Below, piece after piece: positions 1 through 7,603 of a stretch of DNA of 11,967 nt. This DNA is from Cochliopodium minus (taxonomy: Eukaryota > Discosea > Himatismenida > Cochliopodiidae). Position 1 is the first letter of the stretch, and the number at the start of each line of letters is the position of its first letter. Made by a program: the position numbers and the translations under genes. The DNA lies in the NCBI GenBank assembly GCA_024220525.1, contig JAMYWO010000214.1, positions 1 to 11,967 on the forward strand, written 5' to 3'. Below the pieces are notes generated by a model. That model had not been told where the DNA came from, searched no databases, and worked only from the letters and a program-made list of their open reading frames with translations.

Positions 1-244
1 ATAAAAAAATAAAAAAATAAAAAAATAAAAAAATAAAAAAATAAAAAAATAAAAAATAAAAAATAAAAAAATAAAAATAAAAAATAAAAAACAACCAAAA
101 AATAAAAAATAAAAAAATAAAAAAATAAAAAAATCAATATTTGACAAGAAAAATAAAATACAAAAATTGAAATAAATAAAAATAAAATATTATTTTATGT
201 CAGCCAATAAAATAATAAAAAAAATTTGATAAAAAAAAATTTAC
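1..244 (-). other. 5' portion of an intron running off the left edge, with A7T microsatellite
   Basis: This is the start (in sense) of the next intron of the NLR-like gene; the donor GTAAAT is at 244-239. Reading the minus strand down to position 1 I find no AG dinucleotide at all (no CT on the + strand), so no acceptor exists in the window and the intron must exceed 244 nt. Positions 1-58 are a near-perfect period-8 tract of TAAAAAAA, continuing in a looser form to about 133. Confidence 0.8.
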
Positions 245-1565
245 CATCTTTGACATTGATGCAAGAATTGTCAACAGAAATCAAATACTTGATCACTTCA
301 GTATTGGTGTTATTGACACAAGCCAAATGAAGATGGTTGTTGCCGTTATTGTTGACAAGACTCAAATCAGGACTCAAAGAAACGAGGTACTTGATCACTT
401 CCAAGCTGGTATTGGAACTGCAAGCGTAGTGGAAGGGATTGGTATTGTTTTCATTGACATGAGACAAACTAAGCTTGTAATCGATCAAATACTTTACAAC
501 TTGGACGTTTTCGTTTCTCGAACAAGCAAAATGCAAAACGCTGCTTTTGTTGGGAACTTCAGTGATGTCGGCGTTGATGGAGACCATGTATTTAATGACG
601 TCGATGCTTTTGTTGTGGTTGCATGCGATTTCGAAGAGTGTCAACTTTGATTTCTCGCTGATTTGATTGACGTCCATCTTCAAAGAGACAAAGAACTTGA
701 GAGTTTCGACCTGCGAACTATCTTTGCAAACGAAATCGAACAAAGAATGTCCGCTAAAAAAACTGAGTTTGATGTCGGCTTTCATGTGGACAAGGAACTT
801 TGTGATTTCGTTGTTGTTGTTTTTGATAGCGGAGAATAACAAAGCAACTTCTCCCGTCTTGTTTCTTTCGTTGACGTTGATTTTTAGGGAGACGAGGTAT
901 TTGATGATGGCGAGATTCTTGTTTCTGATGGTCGCAAAATGCAAACCATTGTTGTCGTATTGATCTTTGGCATGAATGTTCGATTTTAATGAGACCAAAT
1001 ACTTCAAAACTTCGATGTTTTTGTTTTTGAAGCAGGCATACAAGAATGGAGTCGAATTGGATGAGTTTTCCGCATTCACGTCCGCTTTGTTCTCGATCAA
1101 TATTTTCGTGACTTCTAAATTTGTGTTCCTTGCCTGGAAAAAAGAGTTTTAAAAAAATATTTAAAAATAAAAAAAAAATATTTAAAGAAGTTTAAAATTA
1201 AAACTTATTAAAAGAGTTTTTTAAAAAAAAAATTTTGCAGCTAAATGAAGAGGAGTGCTCCCAAACTTGTCCCTAGAATGAATGTTTACTTTCAAAGAGA
1301 TCATGTACCTCACTATTTCGACGTTCTTCGTGAACTCGCAACAAACGTGGAAGGGAGTTTCTTGAAGAGCTTCATCTTTCTCGTTGAAATCAATTTTCAT
1401 CTCGACCATGTACTTGACGACCTCCAAGCTGTGGTTTTCCTTCAAAGCCATGAACAAAAGATTTTTTTTTTTGTGCTTGTAGTTTAAGTTGGAGGGGTTT
1501 TCAAAAATGTACTTTGTTAAATCCACGTTCGGATTGAAAGAAGAGTAGAACACTGCACTCTCGTT
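245..1565 (-). repeat. Ankyrin-repeat array (protein level) of the NLR-like gene
   Basis: About twelve consecutive units of 33-35 residues run from residue 504 to the last visible codon, spanning the intron at 1134-1238. The first is degenerate (AVFYSSFNPNVDLTKYIFEN). The rest share a core of the form LHxAC-xxNxxxEVIKYLVSLKxDIN, for example LHFACSRNENVQVVKYLIDY and FHYACSSNTSLEVIKYLVSL. The unit length and the TPLHLAA / EVIKYLI pairing match the two helices and the hairpin of ankyrin repeats. The third repeat is split by the intron exactly within its TPLHLAA|RNTN helix, and this is what proves the splice. Repeats 6 and 7 are the most diverged. The array is cut by an intron at the left edge, so the true number is unknown. 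Confidence 0.88.
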
Positions 1566-3074
1566 GGTATTCATTTTTCCCGCGAACAGAGAGTAGATTC
1601 CATTGAAATGTTTAAAGTATTTGAAGAAGAGGAAGATGGTGCGGTATTCTTTCAGTTTGAGAAACGTTTCGCGTGTTTCTTCGCAGAAAGACTCTTCCAA
1701 ACAGTTGAATAGAATTCTGACGTATTTCTTGTGGTTGTATTGGTAGTTTTCCAAGAAGTTGTCGTAAAGATCAAAGATGTACTTTTCGAAAATTTGCTTC
1801 TTTCCACTCAAAAAATGATAGAAAAAGGGGAGAACGAAGAGTGTTTTCGAATTCACATCCAATATCCTCTTTTTGGTGATCCAATCTTTTCTTCTGTCGT
1901 AATCTAGTAAAGATGTTTCCTTGGTATGTGGAACGAAAAGGTAAGAAGCAGTGAAAAATTGTACGAACAAAGTGTCTTTCAGCTCCTCTCTCCTCATCCC
2001 CAAAACCAACTTCTCAATTTCGGACATTAATTCTTTATCTTCCTCTTCTTTTACTTTAAAATAATCCGAAATCATCTCAACGAGTTTTTGTTCGCTTAAA
2101 AAATCAAAATTTTCGCTTTCAACACTTTCAAAACTTACTTTTGAAACAATATCCCAAATCGTTTCTCTTATTTTCTCGTTTTCAAACTTTTTTTCAAAGT
2201 AAACCTTAAATGTTTTTTGAAAGATGCTCCCCATTTTGTTATCATCTGTGAAAATCTTTTTTGTATCGAGGATTTTCTTCGATACACTATCTTCCACCAA
2301 ACAAGATATAGCCCTGATGTGAAAAGGATGTATTGTGAAATCAGAAAGTGCTTTTAGTTGCAGGATATCTTGCATCAGCTTTGTTTTTTGAGGATCTTTT
2401 TTGAATATCTCCTCAACATACCTTTTGATGTGTTCATGATCGAATCTTTTGAAGATTAATTCTGAATCAATCACGATATCATCATTATCATTCTTATCAT
2501 CATTCGCAATCTCCCCCTTATTCTGATTATCTTGAGAATACTCTGATATAAATATTAAATGATCCTTTTCTTTGATCTGATTCGCCATATCCCTCGATCT
2601 ATAATCCGATCTATCGAAATCATTTATCATCCACATCAATTTACTATCTCTGAATATGTCCTTCATTCGATCTGATTGAGATGCATATTCCAGAAAATAT
2701 TTATGAAGAACATATTCCTCCAATGTATCACAACCACTCAAATGATATTCTTCAGAATCAATAAAAAAGATGAAATCAAATTGTATCATGTTCCATATCT
2801 CATCGCAATGCCATTTATAGCACATATATTTAGCAAATGATGATTTTCCCATAATGTTGTCCCCTTTGATCGATATTCTCATCTTCTTATCATCCCATAT
2901 CTCTTCCAAATGCACCATCCTATCATCTCTGTACAATATGAAGGGTTCGAAAGCAATCTGATTTTTGATTTGGAATTGATTGTGTTTGATAGGGAAAGGG
3001 AAGATGAATCTATATAATTCTTTGAGAATGATCTTTAATCTTCCTATTTCAATTCTTTCAATATTTTCAATCAT
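245..3074 (-). CDS. NLR-like protein: NACHT-type P-loop NTPase with ankyrin repeats (3' end outside window)
   Basis: Two exons are visible, 1239-3074 and 245-1133, joined in frame to give 908 complete residues. A donor G|GTAAAT at 245/244 leads into an intron leaving the window. The start is fixed by an in-frame TGA two codons upstream. Residues 1-65 match nothing I know. The NTPase core shows a Walker A GDNIMGKSS (71-79), a following FDFIFFID strand (99-106), a degenerate Walker B LMWMINDFD (145-153), LIFISEYS at the sensor position (172-179), a short acidic insert (181-198), IKRYVEEIF (216-224) and FVQFFTASYLF (369-379), the last resembling the QEFFAALYL helix of NLRs. About twelve ankyrin-like repeats follow from residue 504. 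In known families this layout is a nucleotide-switched STAND sensor with a ligand-binding repeat array, probably cytosolic. The family call rests on motif order. Ligand and output are unknown, and no death, TIR or kinase domain is visible. Confidence 0.82.
1134..1238 (-). other. Intron with GC-AG boundaries in the NLR-like gene
   Basis: The reading frame of 1239-3074 would end after AKFFF in the T-rich run. An acceptor TTTTTTCCAG at 1134-1143 restores a perfect ankyrin helix (HLA|ARNTNLEV). The only donor that preserves frame and sequence is GCT|GCAAAATTT, so the 105-nt intron starts with GC instead of GT but otherwise keeps the local GTAAAA-like consensus. GCAA occurs at both ends, so the junction could slide by up to four bases, but only this register gives a known splice-site class. 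Phase 0. Confidence 0.72.
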
Positions 3075-3249
3075 TCCTCAAACACTAAATTTTTTATAAT
3101 ATTATATATTCAAATCATTTTTATTTAAAGAATTTATCAAGACAAATCCAAATTTATCAGATCTTCTTAATCACTTTCAATCAAAGATCTCATTACTAGA
3201 ATTTTTTCCTTTTCAAAGTTTTTTTTTATTGAATCATTTTTTTAATATC
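3075..3249 (-). other. Intergenic spacer between CAP copy A and the NLR-like gene
   Basis: These 175 bp separate the stop codon of copy A from the start codon of the NLR-like gene, both on the minus strand, so the spacer must hold the 3' end of one transcript and the promoter of the other. It has mixed composition, unlike the introns. An AATAAA hexamer on the minus strand lies at 3225-3230, 19 nt past the stop. No distinct promoter element can be identified. Confidence 0.6.
3225..3230 (-). terminator. Candidate poly(A) signal for CAP copy A
   Basis: AATAAA on the minus strand 19 nt downstream of the TAA of copy A. The hexamer is common by chance in such AT-rich DNA. Only its position after the stop, inside a short intergenic gap, supports it. 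Confidence 0.3.
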
Positions 3250-3497
3250 TTAAAATAATTGAATGATCAAAACAAAAAACAAAACAAACATGGATAAAGC
3301 AATTTTGGTGGAGGAGCTGCAAGAACCACCAGTACAAGTAACAGTGATGGTACAGTTAGAGTTGCTGGAGCTGACAAAGGTGAGCTGCTTTCCGGATTTG
3401 GTGTATGTGTAAACTGCCCCGTTCCAGTTGCCATTTCCTGAGGTTGGTGTGGTAATTGCAAATTGGACATTTTGTGCTCCTGAAGTAATACAGTTTC
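3250..3497 (-). other. Last exon of copy A: end of Cys-rich domain and GPI-anchor signal
   Basis: The exon encodes 81 residues beginning GNCITSGAQNV. A Cys/Ser-rich run CTITVTCTGGSCSSSTK is followed by the strongly hydrophobic end IALSMFVLFFVLIIQLF and TAA. Small residues (GGSCSSS) just before a terminal hydrophobic run, with no charged cytosolic tail, is the usual pattern of a GPI attachment signal. A plain single-pass membrane anchor is the alternative. A longer open frame in another phase of this segment gives a Pro/Leu-rich peptide and is spurious. Confidence 0.75.
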
Positions 3498-3866
3498 CTA
3501 AAAAGAGAAATTTTAATTAAAAAAAAAATAAAAAATATAAAAAATATAAAATTTGAAATTTGAAATAAAAAATAAAAATAAAAAATTTGAAATAAAAAAT
3601 TTGAAATAAAAAATAAAATAAAAAATAAAAAAGAAAAAAGAAAAAATATACAGCAAAAATAAAAAAGAAAAAAGAAAAAAGAAAAAATTATTTAATAAAA
3701 ATAAAATATACCTGTTGTGTTGGTTATTCCAAGTGTGATGAAGGAGGATGTTTGAGTGACAGAGAGAGATGAGGAGAAGCAACAACATTGTGCAGATATA
3801 CATGATGAAGAAACAGAATAAGTACCTCCCAAAGATCTAAAAAAAATAAAAAAATACAAAACAAAT

Positions 3867-3899
<33 letters not shown>

Positions 3900-6800
3900 C
3901 AAAAAACAAAAAATAAAAAACAAAAAACAAAAAATAAAAAATAATAAAATAAAAAGTAAAAAATAAAAAAAAAAACTAAACAATAAAAAATAAAAAATAA
4001 ATAATAAAAAATGAAATTTATTAAAAAATAAAAATAAAATTTTACAAAGGTGTTTGGGTAGGAGTGGATGTAGGAACGGTGGTAGATCCACCTGTTGTTG
4101 TTGTGGTGGTTGTGGTCACAGTACCTGTTGTTGTGGTAGTTGTCGTGGTAGAAGGAGTTGTTGTTGGTGTTGTGGTTGGTGTTGTTGGAGAAGTTGTTGG
4201 GGAAGTTGTTGGATTATTTCCAGCTACCTTTAAAATATATTAAAAAATAAAAAAATGAAAATTTTTTGAAATAATCAATATAATTAATTAAAACAAAACA
4301 AATTTAAAAATAATTTAAGTTCTAAAAAAAAAAAAAAAAAAAAATTTTTTTACATAATTTGTTGTACAAGTTACATTATCAGTGATTTGAAAGTTTCCAG
4401 ATAGAGGATATCTAAATTTATTAAATTAAAATAATTATTGAATTTGATTTTGATTTTTAAATTTATTAAATTAAAATAATTATTTACTTTGATTTTGATT
4501 TTTAAATTTTTTTTTTAAAATTTTTAATTTTTTTAAATCTATAAATTTTTATTTTTTATTTTTTAAACGTTTTTTAAATTTTTTTTACCTATAAGTAGAT
4601 CCACTTCCATATGTCAACACGAAATAGTAAGCGTCACAGTTGCTGGAGAAAGTTTTGACAGTACTTTCGTAGACACCTACTGAAGTGTTCATACCTGCAT
4701 AATATGACAATGATTGAGATACTCCATTCACAAACTTGTAATTAAAAAAAAAAAAAAATTAAAATCTAAAATCAAAAAAGGTAAAAATATTTAAATTCAT
4801 AAAAAACTGAACAATAATAAATGTAAAATAATAAATAAAAATAATAAAAATTAAGAAAAAAAAGAAAAAAGAAAAAAAATAAAAATAAATAAAAAAATAT
4901 ATATATTTAATACTACAAAATAAAAAACTATGAAAAAAGAAATAAAAAAAAATAAAAAAATATTTTTTTAAAAAATAAAAATCATCATTTTAAAATATAG
5001 AAAATCAAAAAAAAAAATTTAAAAAAATTAAATAATTTTTTTTTTTTACAATTTGAACAGAAGATACAGACAAGGAACCAGCATTGATGATGGCAATGTA
5101 TTTGTAGCTGTTAGGATTTTTAGTGTCGTACCAAATGTGAGATCCGCTAACGATGTAAGGCCTGCTTGATGGAGAGTAAGGTGTTGTGGAGTATGAGAAA
5201 TCATGTGTAGTTATTCCGTTTCCGCTTCTCCTATTTTATTAAAAAAAACGAATAAAAAATAAAAAATAAAAATAAAAATAAAAATAAAAATAAAAATAAA
5301 AATAAAAATAAAAAAATAAATAAAAAATAAAAATTAAAAATAATAAATAATAATAAAATTAAAAATAAAAATTAAAATTAAAAAAAAACGAAATAATAAA
5401 TAATAAATAATTAAATAAAAAAAATAAAAAATTAAAAAAATAAATAAATAAAAAATAAAAATAAAAAAAATAAAAAATCAAATAAAAAATATAAAATAAA
5501 AAAAATAAAATGAAAAATAAATAAAAAAATAAAAATAATAAAAAAAATGAAATGAAAAATTAAAAAAATAAAAAATAAAAAAATTAAAAAATGAAATAAA
5601 AATATTAATTACCAGATGTTACCCACCCCAACTTGTAAGTTGGTGTTAAGGGCAATACTGTATCTGTGTCCACTAGTAAAAATTTTTTAATTGCAAACAA
5701 TAATCAACAAAAATCTAAGAAAAAACAAAAAATTACGCGGAAAGTCTTCCGTCAACAGGACAACTTTTCAAGACACAAAGAGCTTTTATTTTTTAATTTT
5801 CAATTTTTTATTTTAATTTTATTTTTAAATTTTTTTATTTTTAATAGTTTTTTTATTTTTTTATTTTTTATTTTTTATTTTTTAATTAATTTTATTTTTA
5901 AATTTTTTTATTTTTTACTTGAGATAGTTCCGTCACAAATGAATCCTCCCATGGAAAGTGCAGGCCAAAACTTGTACAAGTTACATGAGTACGAGAAATT
6001 CGGGATGTAAGAGTTTGCAAAGTTTTCGCCTTCAAATAAATAAATATTTTAACAAAAAAATTAAAAAAAAATAAAAAATAAAAAATAAAATAGAAAATAA
6101 AAAAACTTTTAAAAAAATATTAAAATTAAATTGAATTAAATAAAAATAAATAAAAAATTTTCACCGCTGTATGCAGAATTGCTGAATGTTGTACCAAACT
6201 TTGCAACTCTAGCATCGGGTGTGGTTGAGTTACAATCATAGTGAGTGAGATTAAGGGGACAGTTGGTACTAAAAAATAAAAAATGAAAAAATGAAAAAAT
6301 AAAAAATGAAAAAATAAAAAATGAAAAAATAAAAAATAAAAAAATTAAAAAATAAAATAAAGATATAAAAAAATAAAAAAAGATAAAAATAAATAAAAAT
6401 AAATAAATAATAAAAAATAAAGAAATTAACAAATAAAATAAAGATATAAAAAAATAAAAATAAAGAAAAAAAGAAATAAAAAAATAAAAATAAATAATGA
6501 TTAAAAATAAGAAAATAAAAAATAAATTATAAAAATCAAAAAAAATAATTTTTTACGAGATGTCGAAACTGTGAGCTCTTGCTGCTCTATTCATATTCAA
6601 GTTCCAATAGAAAGGTAATTGAGCTGTTATATTTCCTGAAGCGTAAACCTTGAATTGGTAAAGATTTTAAAAAATAGATAACACATGAAAAAGATAAATT
6701 GAAATGATAAAAAAAAAAAACTTACATTTGAAATCGTTGAATCGTCCTTTCAAAAAAAAAAAAAAAGGAATTTAAAATTAAGGATGTTTTTATTATAAAA

Positions 6801-7321
6801 ATATAAAAATATAAAAATATAAAAAATATAATTAAAAATTATAAAAGCTTGGATTTTATCTCTTTCCTAATAATCAATTTAAATATCTCGTAATTTTTTA
6901 TTTTAACAGAGTTAAAATAAATATTTTTTATATTTTTTATATTATTTTTTTTTGGTTGATAATATAAGATACCATAAACTTGGATAGATAATCATTTCTA
7001 TAATTGAAAGGTGCAACTCTTGCAATGTTCATGATAACCTCCATCATTCTCTCGGTAGCATCTTGGAAACTAAATGCCCCACTTGGGACACCATATCTAT
7101 TCGGAAAATTAATAAGATGAAAGAAGATAAAGAAGATAAAGATCAATCGGTAAAAGGGAATGGATGAATTAATGTTTCGGTATAATAAAATTATAAAATT
7201 TGTGATTGATGTGTAGAATTTGTTTATTTTTTTACTGAGGAAATCCAGAATAGGGAATCTCATAAATACCCTGCAAATTGACAAATGTAATCAAAATAAA
7301 AATTATAAAAATAGCCCTCAT
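3250..7321 (-). CDS. Secreted, probably GPI-anchored CAP/SCP-family protein, copy A (14 exons, 527 aa)
   Basis: Exons in sense order: 7321-7236, 7096-6973, 6746-6726, 6648-6557, 6268-6165, 6029-5919, 5782-5737, 5672-5613, 5230-5050, 4734-4589, 4411-4354, 4227-4046, 3836-3712, 3497-3250. The joined frame is open to TAA. Layout: signal peptide MRAIFIIFILITFVNLQ; CAP domain about 44-215 with NIARVAPFNYR, ARAHSFD (His103), GENF (Glu144) and GHRYSIAL (His197), the residues that form the CAP cleft in known members; a second domain about 216-343 with Cys308 and Cys339; a Thr/Pro stalk about 344-400; a Cys-rich domain about 404-500; and a C-terminal hydrophobic tail after small residues, typical of GPI attachment. 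The GHR form resembles bacterial and protist SCP proteins more than animal CRISPs. It likely sits on the cell surface; known CAP roles include sterol or lipid binding and proteolysis, and none can be assigned here. Confidence 0.9.
4046..4227 (-). repeat. Thr/Pro-rich stalk exon unique to copy A
   Basis: One exon encodes about 60 residues of low complexity starting VAGNNPTTSPTTSPTTPTTT and running through T8 tracts split by GTV and GG to TSTPTQTP. Sequences like this are normally extended and O-glycosylated, lifting a domain off the membrane. The exon has no counterpart in copy B, where the shared second domain joins straight to the terminal tail. ACA/ACC/ACT codons alternate, so the tract is not a pure trinucleotide repeat. 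Confidence 0.85.
4414..4503. repeat. 45-bp tandem duplication inside a copy-A-specific intron
   Basis: Units 4414-4458 and 4459-4503 are both 45 bp and differ only where GAA in the first reads TAC in the second (two mismatches); a partial third start (AAATTT) follows. Unit starts AAATTTATTAAATT and ends TTTGATTTTGATTTTT. The first unit abuts the acceptor AG (4413-4412) of the 177-nt intron 4412-4588, so in sense terms the 3' end of the intron has been duplicated. Confidence 0.9.
5231..5612 (-). other. Long T-rich (sense) intron of copy A
   Basis: This is the largest intron of copy A (382 nt), between the GHR-containing CAP exon and the start of the second domain. On the + strand it is A-rich with short near-periodic tracts, the clearest being (ATAAAA)n at about 5266-5310. 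I see no internal AG on the sense strand apart from the acceptor, and no gene-like content. Confidence 0.8.
6269..6556 (-). other. Intron of copy A with a 15-bp periodic tract
   Basis: 288 nt between the two exons carrying the CAP histidine and the CAP glutamate. At about 6285-6340 the + strand repeats a unit of the form TAAAAAATGAAAAAA, degenerating to plain TAAAAAA. Translating the sense strand gives only Phe/Leu/Ile strings, which is an effect of composition. No other content seen. Confidence 0.75.
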
Positions 7322-7510
7322 ATTTTTTTTTATTTTTTTATTTATTCAAAGATAAACAAGATCAATTTGTTTCGAAAAACTATTCAAAAAAAAAAATTAA
7401 AAATTTTTCAAAAAAAAAACAATTAAAAAAAATAAAAAAAAAAAATTTTTAAAAAAACATCTTTAAATTTTATTTTTTGAAGACAATTTTAATTTTTATT
7501 TGGATTCTTT
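7322..7510 (-). other. Intergenic spacer between the two CAP paralogues
   Basis: 189 bp from the TGA of copy B to the ATG of copy A. The B-proximal part carries AATAAA hexamers on the minus strand at 7495-7500 and 7469-7474. The A-proximal part ends in an A-rich leader (AAATAAAAAAAAAT before ATG), as is common before start codons in AT-rich protists. No TATA-like or other promoter element stands out. Confidence 0.6.
7495..7500 (-). terminator. Candidate poly(A) signal for CAP copy B
   Basis: AATAAA on the minus strand 10 nt after the TGA of copy B. Positional support only; chance matches are frequent in this composition. Confidence 0.3.
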
Positions 7511-7603
7511 TCAAAAGAGAAATACAAAAAACAAAAAGAACAAAAGGTAAGTAGAAAAGGAAAGAAAGCCAGCAAAACTACTGATTGGAACATTTCTGTT
7601 CTC
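7511..7603 (-). other. Last exon of copy B: terminal hydrophobic anchor
   Basis: Acceptor TTTTTTAG at 7604-7611 opens a 93-nt exon in phase 0 directly after NVTCNTNW. It reads ENRNVPISSFAGFLSF and then a Phe/Leu-rich run of about 14 residues to TGA. The short hydrophilic spacer, small residues (SSFAG) and terminal hydrophobic stretch fit a GPI signal. This exon is assigned from splice site, phase and anchor logic, not from homology, so it is the least certain exon of the gene. Confidence 0.65.

Noticed and set aside
327-963. Two plus-strand open frames (327-650, 667-963)
   Set aside because: They are antisense to the ankyrin exon, show no domain pattern and match no splice structure.
195-1100. 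The 195-1100 open frame as a separate ankyrin gene with its own start
   Set aside because: Its first codon is TTG, and the frame continues upstream to an acceptor at 1134-1135 that rejoins an ankyrin helix started in 1239-3074. The last ~17 residues before its stop are translated intron.
1245-1487. Plus-strand open frame antisense to the first ankyrin repeats
   Set aside because: It is a shadow of the minus-strand coding sequence, with no independent support.
3267-3470. Minus-strand 67-codon frame rich in Pro and Leu
   Set aside because: It lies inside the last exon of copy A but in another phase. The phase set by the acceptor at 3498-3499 gives a Cys-rich domain and a GPI tail instead.
3513-4091. 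Phe/Ile/Leu-rich frames that look like membrane proteins
   Set aside because: They come from translating T-rich introns. Composition alone produces the hydrophobic strings.
5260-5600. Regularly spaced A/T repeats as a possible CRISPR or satellite array
   Set aside because: The units are 5-8 bp microsatellites within an intron, with no unique spacers.
6136-6432. Apparent hydrophobic leader joined to NCPLNLTHYDC
   Set aside because: The hydrophobic part is intron sequence upstream of the acceptor at 6269-6270. The true N terminus of the gene is the signal peptide at 7321.
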